A stretch of DNA of 64,000 nt from Marinicella marina (GCF_030065545.1 NZ_JASJNC010000005.1:62001-126000); one strand, 5' to 3'; counted from the stretch's first letter, positions 37,998 through 47,882 are shown. A program made the numbers and translations. The notes: generated from the sequence alone by a model not told the origin.

Positions 37998-38885
37998 ATG
38001 CTGAAACGCAGGCAATTTAACCTAATTATGAGCCAGTTACCTTGGTTGCTGGCGGCCAATGGCACCCTGACTTCAGTCGATGCCAAAACAATTGATGAAC
38101 TTCCAAAAATTGGCATGGGAACCTGGATTACCTTTGATCATGATCCTGCCACTGCTGATTTGAATCATTTCAAGGCAATACTCAATGCATTTTTTACTGC
38201 TGGAGGCTGCATGATTGACTCATCCCCGATGTATGGTTTTGCTCAAGCGCTATTGGGTAAGGTGTTATCTAAAAGCCAATATGAAGCGTTATTTGCTGCC
38301 ACCAAAGTCTGGACTCCTGGGAAACAACTGGGTGTTGAACAGATGGAACAATCGATTGCGCTTTGGGGACAAGGTCAAATGGATTTGATGTATGTACACA
38401 ATCTTTTGGACTGGCAAACTCATTTACCCACTCTTAGGGATTGGCAAGCCGCAGGCCGCATCAAAAATTATGGTGTCACCACCTCTCATGGTAGACGGCA
38501 CGCTGAGTTGATAAAAATCATGCAGCATGAGCCTTTGGATTATGTGCAGTTTACTTACAACATAATGGATCGAGAAGCAGAACAGTATTTATTACCATTG
38601 GCGGCGGAAAAAGGGGTCAAAGCAGTGATTAACAGGCCATTTCAAGGTGGTGGCTTGTTCGCTCGTGTAAGGGGGCATTCATTGCCATCATGGGCCAGTG
38701 AAATTGAATGCAAAACATGGGCCCAGTTTTTTCTTAAATTCATTATTTCGCACCCGGCCGTTACTTGTGCGATACCAGCTACCAGTCAGCTTAATCACAT
38801 GAAAGATAATATGATGGCGTTGAAAGGCGCTTTGCCTGATGCATCAATGAGGGTGAAAATGGTGGCTTATTTTGAGCAAATTTAA
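37998..38885 (+). CDS. aldo/keto reductase with possible Tat signal
   Basis: Oxidoreductase of 295 residues. The N-terminus M-L-K-R-R-Q-F-N-L plus a weak hydrophobic stretch and a D-A-K end looks like a twin-arginine signal, so it may be exported as a folded protein. The body is an AKR barrel but compact: I-D-S-S-P-M-Y (Asp and Tyr of the tetrad), A-T-K-V-W (lysine), and M-Y-V-H-N-L (histidine), followed by Y-G-V-T-T and a Y-N-I-M-D-R-E-A-E segment. All four tetrad residues appear kept. It is a lone gene; the substrate is unknown. Confidence 0.78.
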   Translation: MLKRRQFNLIMSQLPWLLAANGTLTSVDAKTIDELPKIGMGTWITFDHDPATADLNHFKAILNAFFTAGGCMIDSSPMYGFAQALLGKVLSKSQYEALFAATKVWTPGKQLGVEQMEQSIALWGQGQMDLMYVHNLLDWQTHLPTLRDWQAAGRIKNYGVTTSHGRRHAELIKIMQHEPLDYVQFTYNIMDREAEQYLLPLAAEKGVKAVINRPFQGGGLFARVRGHSLPSWASEIECKTWAQFFLKFIISHPAVTCAIPATSQLNHMKDNMMALKGALPDASMRVKMVAYFEQI

Positions 38886-38886
38886 T

Positions 38887-38925
38887 GGCTTTTATAGGTG
38901 ATGAAAATAGCCTTATTTTTGTTGC
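38887..38925 (+). terminator. weak terminator-like hairpin after aldo/keto reductase
   Basis: GGCT-x-TTT and AAA-x-AGCC pair with one mismatch and are followed by TTATTTTT. Short stem, so uncertain. Confidence 0.35.
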
Positions 38926-38992
38926 TTTTGTTTATTTCATTTCTACACGCTGAATGGTAAAATGCTTGTCTTTTAAAACAAACGTTTGAATT

Positions 38993-40765
38993 ATGGCAAA
39001 TCTACCCGCTCCAATTAAAGACATACAATTCGTCGCTGATGAGGTTCTTGACCTGACCTCTCATTATAAAAAACTAGGCGTTCATGATGACATTGATGCC
39101 GAAACTTTCATGACCATTGTTGAGGAAGCTTCTAAGTTCTTGCATGAACATGCAGGCCCTTTGAACCGACAAGCCGACGAACAAGGTTGTCGTCATGAAG
39201 GCAACACAGTCACCACCCCAGATGGCTTCAAAGAATTATACAAAGAATTCAAAGAATCAGGCTGGGCATCGCTCGATGGTGATGTTGAGTACGGTGGCCA
39301 AGGCTTGAGTTATTGGTTACAGCTCATCCTGGGGGAATTGAATACTTTCTATTGTCCAGGGTGGTCTAACTACCCGGGCTTAACCCATGGTGCCAGGGAG
39401 TTGATTCAACATTTTGCATCAACCGAATTAAAAGACAAGTTTTTACATGGTTTGACCACCGGCGAGTGGGCTGGCACCATGTGTTTGACTGAACCACATT
39501 GTGGTACTGATTTGGGCTTGGTTAATACTTCTGCCAAACCCAATGATGATGGCTCTTATGCCGTTACAGGAACTAAAATTTTTATCACTTCTGGTGAGCA
39601 TGACTTGACTGAAAATATCATTCATTTGGTGCTGGCTCGATTACCGGATGCGCCGAAAGGAACCAAAGGCATATCGCTGTTCTTGGTGCCTAAATTTTTA
39701 TTGAATGAAAACAACCAAGTTGGCGAAAGAAACACCTTGGGTGCTGCCAGCATTGAACACAAGATGGGTTTGAATGGCTCAGCCACTTGTGTGATGAATT
39801 TTGATGGTGCCAAAGGTTATCTGATTGGTGAAGGCAATGACGGCTTGAAAATCATGTTCACCATGATGAACGGTGCTCGCTTGAATACCGGTATTCAAGG
39901 TCTTTCAGCAACACAGGCTTCTTACGAAAGTGCTTTGATGTATGCCAAGGAGCGTTTACAGATGCGAGCAGCTACAGGTCCTAAATTACCCAACAAGCCC
40001 GCTGATCCAATTATTGTTCATCCAGATGTGCGCCGCATGCTTTTGACGCAAAAAGCTTTTGCTGAAGGCAACCGAGCCATGGCTTATTTTGTAGGACAAC
40101 AAATTGAAATCATCAAACATTCAAAAGATGAAAACGAAGTCAAAAGAGCCGATAAGCTGTTGGCATTTTTGACGCCCATCTTAAAAGCCTTCTTAACTGA
40201 GGTGGCTTTGGAAGCAACTGATAATGGCGTGCAGATTTTTGGTGGTCATGGTTACATCCGTGAACACGGCCAAGAACAATGGCACCGTGATGCCAAGATT
40301 TTTACCCTTTACGAAGGCACCACAGGTATCCAGGCTTTGGATTTAACCGGCCGTAAAATGCTGATGATGCAACACGGTCAAATTGGTGAAATGGCTGACA
40401 TCATTCAAGACTTCATCAACAACAACGACACACCTTTGAATGATGAGTTACAAAACTATTTAGACATGTGGCAAGAAGTGACTCAGTTCATCGTGCAGGA
40501 AGCGCAGAAAAATCCCAACGAAGTGGGCGCTGCTTCGGTCGACTATTTGATGCTCTCAGGCTATGTAATCCTTGCATATTTTTGGGCGCAATTGCATAAT
40601 TCAGCTGAGCACAACAAAGGTCAGTTGGGTGCGGAATTCTATAGTGGAAAGCAAAAAACCGCGAAATTTTATTTCGCCAAAATATTGCCAAGATGTCACA
40701 GTCTAAAAGCCACTATATTTACCGGCGCTGATCCTTTGATGGATTTTGAAGAATCAGAGTTTTAA
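38993..40765 (+). CDS. acyl-CoA dehydrogenase, DmdC-like long form
   Basis: FAD-dependent acyl-CoA dehydrogenase of 590 residues. The length and the extra C-terminal domain place it in the DmdC/FadE-like group (3-methylthiopropanoyl-CoA dehydrogenase and relatives) rather than the ~380-residue short class. Visible blocks: W-A-G-T-M-C-L-T-E-P-H-C-G-T-D-L-G near residue 160 (flavin and substrate binding), K-I-F-I-T-S-G-E-H, M-G-L-N-G-S-A-T, and Q-I-F-G-G-H-G-Y-I-R-E-H with T-L-Y-E-G-T-T-G-I-Q-A near 445, where the glutamate is the likely base. The true substrate (methylthiopropanoyl-CoA or another acyl-CoA) cannot be decided here, and no other beta-oxidation gene is adjacent. Confidence 0.88.
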   Translation: MANLPAPIKDIQFVADEVLDLTSHYKKLGVHDDIDAETFMTIVEEASKFLHEHAGPLNRQADEQGCRHEGNTVTTPDGFKELYKEFKESGWASLDGDVEYGGQGLSYWLQLILGELNTFYCPGWSNYPGLTHGARELIQHFASTELKDKFLHGLTTGEWAGTMCLTEPHCGTDLGLVNTSAKPNDDGSYAVTGTKIFITSGEHDLTENIIHLVLARLPDAPKGTKGISLFLVPKFLLNENNQVGERNTLGAASIEHKMGLNGSATCVMNFDGAKGYLIGEGNDGLKIMFTMMNGARLNTGIQGLSATQASYESALMYAKERLQMRAATGPKLPNKPADPIIVHPDVRRMLLTQKAFAEGNRAMAYFVGQQIEIIKHSKDENEVKRADKLLAFLTPILKAFLTEVALEATDNGVQIFGGHGYIREHGQEQWHRDAKIFTLYEGTTGIQALDLTGRKMLMMQHGQIGEMADIIQDFINNNDTPLNDELQNYLDMWQEVTQFIVQEAQKNPNEVGAASVDYLMLSGYVILAYFWAQLHNSAEHNKGQLGAEFYSGKQKTAKFYFAKILPRCHSLKATIFTGADPLMDFEESEF

Positions 40766-40774
40766 TGCAAACGA

Positions 40775-41647
40775 TTGGAAAAATATAAAAAACATTTAAA
40801 AACAATCATCACATGGGTGCTGCTGGGGCTGTTGTTGCTCTTATGGGGACAGTTTATTCTGTTCCCTAAGCACAAAACAGATGCCATCCAAGCAGTCACG
40901 GCACCACCCACTCCACTGATTAATCGGTCGAACTTACCACCGATATCCAGCTACAATATTTTCGGTTCATCGACAGTCACAGAAATACCCTTGGATTTGA
41001 TGCAAGGCGAATCTTCGCTTAAATTAATTATTACTGGCATTTTTGCCAGCAACAATCCCAGCCAAGGACGTGCTTACATCAAAAATGTTCAAGGTGATGA
41101 AAAGAAATTCGCGGTGGGTGATGATGTATTTGGCATGGCTGAACTGGCTGCCATTCATGAAGATTACCTGCTGCTTTCTCGCAATGGTAAAAGAGAAAAG
41201 TTGTCCTTGAGTAAAGGCCATGATTTAAGCACCCGAACACCAACAGCCAACTCAACAACAGCCAATGAGAAAGCCCAAGTCAATAACCAATCCTCACAGC
41301 GCATAGCCAACCACATCAAATCGGGTTCAGACTGGCAAGATGTTTTGAATCAAAAAAAATATGACCCCAATAAAATTGCGCAAATTGCTAGCAACATTCA
41401 AGTGGTCCAAGATGCCAAGGGCAAAGTGGCTGGATTGCGCGTTTCTCAACTTTCAAGCGGTGGTGAGTTAATGAAGCAAGGCTTGCGAGCCAATGATCAA
41501 ATCGTAGCGGTCAATGGTGTAGATATCTCGTACCAAAATGTGCTGACCATCCAAAAACAATTACAAAGCAGTGCTGATGTCAGCGTGACAGTGATGCGCA
41601 ATGGGCGTAGAATGAATTTAAACCTTAACTTGTCTGAGTTCCAATAA
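40775..41647 (+). CDS. gspC: type II secretion protein GspC
   Basis: Inner-membrane component linking the T2SS platform to the outer-membrane secretin, 290 residues. The likely start is TTG 40775; no in-frame ATG lies near, and the ATG at 40765 is in another frame. It has a single membrane helix (I-I-T-W-V-L-L-G-L-L-L-L-L-W), a homology region (N-I-F-G-S-S near residue 67, then L-I-I-T-G-I-F-A-S) that contacts GspD, and a C-terminal PDZ domain (G-L-R-A-N-D-Q-I-V-A-V-N-G-V). Its stop overlaps the gspD start by one base (TAATG). Confidence 0.9.
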   Translation: MEKYKKHLKTIITWVLLGLLLLLWGQFILFPKHKTDAIQAVTAPPTPLINRSNLPPISSYNIFGSSTVTEIPLDLMQGESSLKLIITGIFASNNPSQGRAYIKNVQGDEKKFAVGDDVFGMAELAAIHEDYLLLSRNGKREKLSLSKGHDLSTRTPTANSTTANEKAQVNNQSSQRIANHIKSGSDWQDVLNQKKYDPNKIAQIASNIQVVQDAKGKVAGLRVSQLSSGGELMKQGLRANDQIVAVNGVDISYQNVLTIQKQLQSSADVSVTVMRNGRRMNLNLNLSEFQ

Positions 41648-43536
41648 TGAAGAAAATCCGATTATTTTTTGTCTTGATGATTACCGTGCTGATGGTAAAC
41701 CCTGCAGCTGCTAACGATCACATGCACACTTTGAATTTACAAGACACAGAAATCAGATTATTGGTTGAAACCATCAGTGACATCACTGGTAAAAACTTTG
41801 TTATTGATCCCGAAGTTTCAGGCAAGATTACGGTGATTTCAGGCCAGCCGGTATCAGAAGACAAAATTTATGATTTGTTCTTATCTATCCTCAGCGTCAA
41901 TGGCTTCACCACAGAAACCATCGGTGATACCATTAAAATCATTCCCATTGATAAAAGCAATCCACTCTCTGGCCTGACCAGTGACCATCCTGATCAATTA
42001 ATGACGAAAATTTTCCGCATCAAGCACATTCCGGTTGATGAGGTGATGAACATGCTTAAGTCCATGAACAACAAAGCCAAACTGATCAGCAATAAAGACT
42101 CTAATTTATTGATCGTGTCTGATAAAGCAGGTAATGTTGAAAAAATGGAACAGTTGATTGCTAACATTGATCGCAAATCTGATTCTTCGATTGAGCTGAT
42201 TCCATTACAGCATGCCAATGCCCAAGATGTGGCCGATACCTTGTCGCAGTTATTGGATTCTACCAACGCCTTGGGTCCACAATCCAAAATCGTTCCCGAT
42301 ACCCGCACCAACGCAGTGATCGTCAACGCCAACCCATCATTGAAAACAAAAATCATGAGTATCATCAGTCGCTTGGATGTGCCACTGGATACCAACACCC
42401 AAGCACAGGTGGTGTACCTTAAATATGCCTCAGCGGAAAATTTGGTACCAATATTGGAGCAATTGGCCAAACGCGGCCAAGGTGAAAATACCGACAATGA
42501 TGTCAGTATTCAAGCCCACAAAGAAACCAATTCTTTGGTCATCAATGCCCCACCAGCCATCTACCGCAACATCCAACAAGCTGTTGAGATGCTGGATATC
42601 CGACGTCAGCAAGTGTTGATTGAGGCCATCATCGCAGAAGTGACCGTGGATAATTCAAAAGAACTCGGTGTCGATTGGTTTGCGCCGATTGCTGGTGATT
42701 CTGATGATGGCATTGTTGGTGGTTCTTTTACCGGCTCTAACCTACCCAATATAGGTGCTGATGATCCATTGGATGTGTTTGGCAGCTTACTCTCAGGTGG
42801 TCTGAATTTAGGCTATTTGAATTTCGGCACTGGCAACAACGGTGAACAGATTTTCAAATTCGGTGGTTTACTGAAAGCCATTGCGACCAACGGCAATAAC
42901 AATATTTTATCAACGCCTTCGGTGGTCACGTTGAATCATCAAGAAGCCTCGCTGTCTGTTGGCCAAGAAGTACCTTTCGTTACTGGACAATTTTCCAACA
43001 CAGGTAGTTCGGATCAACAAGGCACGCCCAATCCTTTTACTACCATTCAACGTGAGGATGTGGGTTTGTCATTGACAGTAACGCCCCACATCAATGAAGG
43101 TGGTCAGATTGTGGTTGATATTGCTCAAGAAATATCCAGCATCGATGCCACAGCGGTCAACGCGGTCGATTTAATCACCAACAAAAGGACCTTATCGACC
43201 TCGGTCATGATACCTGATAATAACATCTTGGTGTTGGGTGGCTTGATTGATGATTCGGTTCAGGAAACCATCCGCAAGGTACCTGTCTTGGGTGATATCC
43301 CGTTGATCAAGAACCTATTCAGGACGAAAAAAAGAACCCGCACCAAGCGCAACTTGATGATCTTTATTCATCCTAAGATTATGCACAGCGATGCCCAACA
43401 AACCACCATCAGTACAGAACGTTACAATGAAATACGCAGACAACAGTTAGAAGAGGTGTCGCCAGAAAAATTTCGCCGTGAAAAACCAGTACTGCCAGAG
43501 ATGGAAGAAGCTACTCAAGACTCAGGCAAGCAATAA
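41647..43536 (+). CDS. gspD: type II secretion secretin GspD
   Basis: Outer-membrane secretin of 629 residues. It has a signal peptide (M-K-K-I-R start, cut after P-A-A-A), the N0 domain (Q-D-T-E-I-R-L-L-V-E), N1-N3 repeats (I-P-V-D-E-V-M-N-M-L-K, I-P-L-Q-H-A-N-A-Q-D-V-A, L-K-Y-A-S-A-E-N-L-V-P-I-L) and the secretin barrel with V-G-Q-E-V-P-F, E-D-V-G-L-S-L-T-V-T-P and V-P-V-L-G-D-I-P-L-I. The 12-15-mer would form the exit channel for folded substrates. No pilotin gene is seen. Confidence 0.94.
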   Translation: MKKIRLFFVLMITVLMVNPAAANDHMHTLNLQDTEIRLLVETISDITGKNFVIDPEVSGKITVISGQPVSEDKIYDLFLSILSVNGFTTETIGDTIKIIPIDKSNPLSGLTSDHPDQLMTKIFRIKHIPVDEVMNMLKSMNNKAKLISNKDSNLLIVSDKAGNVEKMEQLIANIDRKSDSSIELIPLQHANAQDVADTLSQLLDSTNALGPQSKIVPDTRTNAVIVNANPSLKTKIMSIISRLDVPLDTNTQAQVVYLKYASAENLVPILEQLAKRGQGENTDNDVSIQAHKETNSLVINAPPAIYRNIQQAVEMLDIRRQQVLIEAIIAEVTVDNSKELGVDWFAPIAGDSDDGIVGGSFTGSNLPNIGADDPLDVFGSLLSGGLNLGYLNFGTGNNGEQIFKFGGLLKAIATNGNNNILSTPSVVTLNHQEASLSVGQEVPFVTGQFSNTGSSDQQGTPNPFTTIQREDVGLSLTVTPHINEGGQIVVDIAQEISSIDATAVNAVDLITNKRTLSTSVMIPDNNILVLGGLIDDSVQETIRKVPVLGDIPLIKNLFRTKKRTRTKRNLMIFIHPKIMHSDAQQTTISTERYNEIRRQQLEEVSPEKFRREKPVLPEMEEATQDSGKQ

Positions 43537-43541
43537 GACTG

Positions 43542-45023
43542 ATGGGCAATAAAGCAGTCAAGTTACCTTCATACAGTTTCGCGAAGCAACGAGGCGCTAC
43601 CATTTTACAACAGGCAGCAGATGGACAAATTACGCTGGCTGTATCCAAACAGGCATCACCTGCTGCCATTGCAGAACTACAGCGTCTGAGTGATGTTCCT
43701 GTGGCATTGAACTTTTATGATGCCAAAGAATACCAACAAGTCATACAAAAAATTTATCATCACCAGCAGTCGATGACTGACAATGTGGTGGCAGACTTAG
43801 ATAACTCAGAAGCTGAGTTGTCACAAGTGGCTGAAGCGTTGTCAGAGCCTGAAGATTTACTCGAAAGCAATGATGATGCACCAATCATCAGATTGATTAA
43901 TGCGCTGTTGGCTGATGCGGTTAAAGTCAATGCCTCAGACATTCACATTGAACCTGGTGAAGATCATTTGTCCATCAGGTACCGGGTTGATGGCGAATTA
44001 CAAGAAGTTTTGACCCCCGACAGGAGCCTGACCCAGTTGATTGCATCGCGGGTTAAAATCATGTCCAAATTGGACATTGCAGAAAAGCGCTTGCCACAAG
44101 ATGGTCGCATTTCACTGAAAATTGCTGGGCACCCGATTGACGTTCGGGTATCAACCATACCCGGCGCCTTTGGCGAGCGCATTGTGATGCGTTTGTTGGA
44201 TAAAAAGGCCGGTCAACTGAGTTTGAAACAGTTGGGTATGAATCAACGGCATTTGATGATGATGCAGGAGCTGGTCAAGTTACCTCATGGCATCATTTTA
44301 GTCACAGGCCCAACCGGTTCCGGTAAAACCACCAGTTTATATGCCGCCATTGAGGCAATCAATGAGCGTTCACGTAACATCATGACCATTGAAGATCCGA
44401 TTGAATATCACCTACAAGGAATCAGTCAGACTCAGGTCAACAGCAAAGTAGATATGTCATTTGCACGTGGCTTAAGGGCCATCCTAAGACAAGACCCGGA
44501 TGTCATCATGATTGGTGAGATTCGCGATTTGGAAACAGCTGAAATTGCCATACAAGCGAGTTTAACTGGTCACTTGGTGTTCTCAACGTTACACACCAAC
44601 ACCGCGATTGGTGCCATCACTCGGTTGATTGATATGGGTGTGCCACCATTCTTGTTAGCCTCTTCGGTCAAAGCTGTGATTGCCCAACGTCTGGTCAAAA
44701 GACTTAACCCAGAAACTCGCCTTGAACAACCAGTGGATGAAGCAATGAGACAAGCATTGCAGCTACCTGATGATGTAACAAGTGTTTATCAAGCCGATGA
44801 ATCTCTGCCAGTGAATCAAGCTTATGCCGGTCGCATGGGGGTGTTTGAAGTGATCACCATGGATCAGCAGTTAAAAACCATGATTCACCAAAACCAAGCT
44901 GAAAATGATATGGCTGCCTATGCGCATAAAACCAATCCCGGGATTGCGGCAGATGCCAAAGAAAAATTAATTGCTGGAGCAACCAGTATAGATGAAATAT
45001 TGCGAGTCATTCACAGCGGTTGA
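43542..45023 (+). CDS. gspE: type II secretion ATPase GspE
   Basis: Cytoplasmic AAA-like ATPase of 493 residues that powers pseudopilus assembly. After N-terminal N1E/N2E domains, the core shows Walker A G-P-T-G-S-G-K-T-T near residue 258, the Asp box I-E-D-P-I-E-Y, Walker B I-M-I-G-E-I-R-D and the His box T-G-H-L-V-F-S-T-L-H-T-N. The C-terminal C-M domain usually has a four-cysteine zinc site (C-x-x-C). Here no cysteines are seen between R-L-N-P and G-R-M-G-V-F-E, so the zinc motif is lost, as in the XpsE-type of Xanthomonas. It overlaps the next frame by four bases. Confidence 0.93.
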   Translation: MGNKAVKLPSYSFAKQRGATILQQAADGQITLAVSKQASPAAIAELQRLSDVPVALNFYDAKEYQQVIQKIYHHQQSMTDNVVADLDNSEAELSQVAEALSEPEDLLESNDDAPIIRLINALLADAVKVNASDIHIEPGEDHLSIRYRVDGELQEVLTPDRSLTQLIASRVKIMSKLDIAEKRLPQDGRISLKIAGHPIDVRVSTIPGAFGERIVMRLLDKKAGQLSLKQLGMNQRHLMMMQELVKLPHGIILVTGPTGSGKTTSLYAAIEAINERSRNIMTIEDPIEYHLQGISQTQVNSKVDMSFARGLRAILRQDPDVIMIGEIRDLETAEIAIQASLTGHLVFSTLHTNTAIGAITRLIDMGVPPFLLASSVKAVIAQRLVKRLNPETRLEQPVDEAMRQALQLPDDVTSVYQADESLPVNQAYAGRMGVFEVITMDQQLKTMIHQNQAENDMAAYAHKTNPGIAADAKEKLIAGATSIDEILRVIHSG

Positions 45024-45028
45024 TACTG

Positions 45029-46258
45029 ATGGAAGCCTTTGAGTACATTTCAATTGACCAGCTAGGTAAGCAACAAAAAGGCATTATCCAAGCTGATAAT
45101 GAAAAACAGGCCAGACATCTGCTGCGCCAGCGGGCATTGACTCCAGTACAGCTTAACCTCGTTATCGAACAAGTCAGCAATACTTCCGATAAAACAGGCA
45201 ACAACATAAAAACCAAACGCTTGGCCCTGAAGAAAACTGAATTGCCTTTATTGATTCGACAGTTGGCCACTTTGGTACAAGCCGGTCTGCCGTTGGATGA
45301 TGCATTGAAAACTTTGATTGAACAAAGTGAGACTAAAACATCTGAACGGATACTAACCAGTGTTCATGCCAAGGTGCTTGAAGGTCAATCATTGGCTGCT
45401 GCCATGCGTCAGTTTCCTAAGGCCTTTGATGAACTGGTCGCAACCAGTATTGAGGCCGGAGAACAGTCGGGTCAGTTGGAAGCGGTGTTGTTACAGTTGG
45501 CTGATTATTTAGAAACACGCGATGAAATGGGCAAGCAGTCCACCTCTGCGTTGATCTATCCATTGGTACTGATAGTAACTGCGGTGGCTGTTGTGGCTGG
45601 TTTGATGGTTTATATCGTACCCAAAGTGATACAGGTTTTTGAAAGCAGCCAAGTTCAATTGCCAGCGATGACTCGGGTATTAATCAGTGTCAGCAGTTTT
45701 CTTTCCAGTTATGGCATTTACTTGTTGGCTTTTTTGCTGTTGTTGTTCATTGGGTTTTTGCTGCTGCGTCAATACCCGCCTTTTGAGTTGGGCTGGCACC
45801 GCTGGTTGTTGCGACTGCCAGGTATCGGTCGTCTCATTCGGGTCGGACAAGCGGCTCGCTTCACCCGAACTTTGGGCATATTAACGCAAAGTGCGGTACC
45901 CATCGTGTCTGCATTGTCCTTGTCTCGACAGGTGGTCAATAACCGCATCATAGAACAAGCTTGTGATGAGGTGGCAGCCGCTGTGAGGGAAGGCAGTTCG
46001 CTGGCAAAGGCCATGCAAAATACCCAACAGTTTCCACCCCTGAGTGTGAAATTAGTCAGTTCCGGAGAGCAGAGTGGCCAACTCAGTGAAATGTTGGTGA
46101 GGGCTGCTGTGGTTCAGGAAAAAGACGTAGAGAATAAATTGAAAACTTTGATTGGTGCCATCCAGCCCTTGGCTATATTATTTGTTGGATTGATGGTATT
46201 ATTTATTGTGTTGGCTATGCTCTTGCCGATTTTTCAAATCAACACCATCATCCAATAA
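45029..46258 (+). CDS. gspF: type II secretion inner-membrane platform protein GspF
   Basis: Polytopic protein of about 409 residues that couples the ATPase to the pseudopilus. TTG 45020 opens the frame, but ATG 45029 begins the family start M-E-A-F-E-Y. Two related cytoplasmic domains (L-P-L-L-I-R-Q-L-A-T-L-V-Q-A-G-L-P-L and F-T-R-T-L-G-I-L-T-Q-S-A-V-P-I) each precede membrane helices, three in total. G-E-Q-S-G-Q-L occurs in both halves, the usual internal duplication. It lies last in gspCDEF and is followed at once by ftsE. Confidence 0.93.
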   Translation: MEAFEYISIDQLGKQQKGIIQADNEKQARHLLRQRALTPVQLNLVIEQVSNTSDKTGNNIKTKRLALKKTELPLLIRQLATLVQAGLPLDDALKTLIEQSETKTSERILTSVHAKVLEGQSLAAAMRQFPKAFDELVATSIEAGEQSGQLEAVLLQLADYLETRDEMGKQSTSALIYPLVLIVTAVAVVAGLMVYIVPKVIQVFESSQVQLPAMTRVLISVSSFLSSYGIYLLAFLLLLFIGFLLLRQYPPFELGWHRWLLRLPGIGRLIRVGQAARFTRTLGILTQSAVPIVSALSLSRQVVNNRIIEQACDEVAAAVREGSSLAKAMQNTQQFPPLSVKLVSSGEQSGQLSEMLVRAAVVQEKDVENKLKTLIGAIQPLAILFVGLMVLFIVLAMLLPIFQINTIIQ

Positions 46259-46272
46259 CTGTTTCATAAACC

Positions 46273-46950
46273 ATGATTATAGAGTTCAACCGAGTCAGTA
46301 AATCATACGGCAAACACAACAAGGCATTGGCTGACGTGAGTTTTGCAGTTGATGCGGGTGAAATGTTGTTTCTCACTGGTCACTCTGGTGCGGGTAAAAC
46401 TTCAATACTGAAGCTAATCATGAAAATTGAGGAAATCAGTTATGGACAAGCCCAGGTCAACGGTTTTCAGTTGCGGGGCATCAAAGACCATCAATTGCCG
46501 AAGTATCGACAAGGCTTAGGGATGATTTTTCAAGACCACAGGTTGTTGGAAAATCGCACCATATTAGATAATGTTGCGATGTCTTTGTGGATTCGGGGTT
46601 ACAGCCAAAGTGAGAGTTTGAAACAAGCACGTGTGATCCTACAACAAGTGGGATTGGCAGAGAAGCTGCCTTTTTATCCCAGCCAGTTATCCAGCGGACA
46701 ACAACAACGGGTGGGCATAGCCCGCGCCATTGTCAGTAAACCAGACATATTACTGGCAGATGAGCCGACCGGAAATTTAGACCCTGATTTGTCTTTGGAG
46801 TTAATGGAGTTGTTCATGAAAATCAACGAAGCTGGCACCACAGTGGTCATCGCTTCGCATGATTTGATTTTGATTAAAAGACTGCGCAAACGGGTGTTGA
46901 TATTGGATTCAGGTCAATTGATTGACGATTATCGGCCGAACCAAAAATGA
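46273..46950 (+). CDS. ftsE: cell division ATP-binding protein FtsE
   Basis: ABC-type ATPase of 225 residues that with FtsX activates septal peptidoglycan hydrolases through EnvC. Walker A G-H-S-G-A-G-K-T-S is near residue 37, the Q-loop at F-Q-D-H-R-L-L, the signature L-S-S-G-Q-Q-Q-R near 138, and Walker B I-L-L-A-D-E-P near 160. The F-Q-D-H-R-L-L sequence is typical of FtsE. It starts 14 bases after gspF and overlaps ftsX by four bases. Confidence 0.95.
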   Translation: MIIEFNRVSKSYGKHNKALADVSFAVDAGEMLFLTGHSGAGKTSILKLIMKIEEISYGQAQVNGFQLRGIKDHQLPKYRQGLGMIFQDHRLLENRTILDNVAMSLWIRGYSQSESLKQARVILQQVGLAEKLPFYPSQLSSGQQQRVGIARAIVSKPDILLADEPTGNLDPDLSLELMELFMKINEAGTTVVIASHDLILIKRLRKRVLILDSGQLIDDYRPNQK

Positions 46951-47882
46951 ACCAAATCACCCAGTCTACGCCCGATTCATTTTCACGCTGGTACCGCGGC
47001 CATTTGCGAGCAATGAAAGAAGGCTTGAGGATGCCATTGCATGCGCCTTTTTCTAGTTTATTTATGGTGATTACCCTGGCCATATGTTTTTATTTGCCGT
47101 TGGTGATGTGGACCCTCTGGCAAAATTTCTCCGAAGTGGAGGCCAAATGGCAAGGCCAAGGCAGTGTGGCTGTGTTCCTCAAACAAGGCTTAGATGCCAC
47201 CCAAGTTCAGGCCATTAAAAAAGAGTTGGACGACAGGGCTCTGATCAGTGAAGTTGTGGTGGTGGATAATGACACCATCAAAACCAGCTTAACCCAAGAC
47301 CCACAGCTGAAACAGATCATCGATGTGATTAAGTCACACGAATTGCCAGATCAAATCATGCTCAAACCACACCCCAATGCCACCAGCGAGCAGCTGCAGT
47401 CATTGGCGCAAAAGTTACAATTAAACCCCGATGTGGATTACGTCAGTTTTGATACCGACTGGTTCAACCAATTGAAAAGCCTGACCCAAGCTTTTTACTA
47501 TTTGATGCAAGCCAGTATTGCGGTTTTCTTGGTAATTATTTTGGTGTTTTTGAGCCATTCTATAGGCAGTGAAGTGTCATCACATAAAGCAGAAATTGGA
47601 TTGAAGAAATTATTGGGTGCCACCGCTGCACAAATCAGGAGAAGATTTTTGTATGGTGGTGTTTATTACGGCATCACTGCGGCATTGGTGGCATTGTTGA
47701 TGTTAAAAGTCACTTTGTGGTGGATTGAAATTCCCATTCAAAATTTATCACAATCATTCGGTCAGGAAGTGATCATCAAAACCCCTTCGTTTGAACACAT
47801 GTTGTTGTTCGTTCTAATCGTGGTGTTGGTGACCTGGTTTGGCTCTAGAATCAGCGCATCGAATCATATCCGTGCATTATGA
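46947..47882 (+). CDS. ftsX: cell division protein FtsX
   Basis: Inner-membrane partner of FtsE, 311 residues with four membrane helices: one near residue 40, then a periplasmic domain (S-V-A-V-F-L-K-Q-G through V-S-F-D-T-D-W), and three after residue 185. The G-S-E-V-S-S-H-K-A-E-I-G-L-K-K-L-L-G-A block between helices is family-typical, as it contacts the ATPase. rpoH, which follows ftsX in enterobacteria, is not here. Confidence 0.94.
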   Translation: MNQITQSTPDSFSRWYRGHLRAMKEGLRMPLHAPFSSLFMVITLAICFYLPLVMWTLWQNFSEVEAKWQGQGSVAVFLKQGLDATQVQAIKKELDDRALISEVVVVDNDTIKTSLTQDPQLKQIIDVIKSHELPDQIMLKPHPNATSEQLQSLAQKLQLNPDVDYVSFDTDWFNQLKSLTQAFYYLMQASIAVFLVIILVFLSHSIGSEVSSHKAEIGLKKLLGATAAQIRRRFLYGGVYYGITAALVALLMLKVTLWWIEIPIQNLSQSFGQEVIIKTPSFEHMLLFVLIVVLVTWFGSRISASNHIRAL

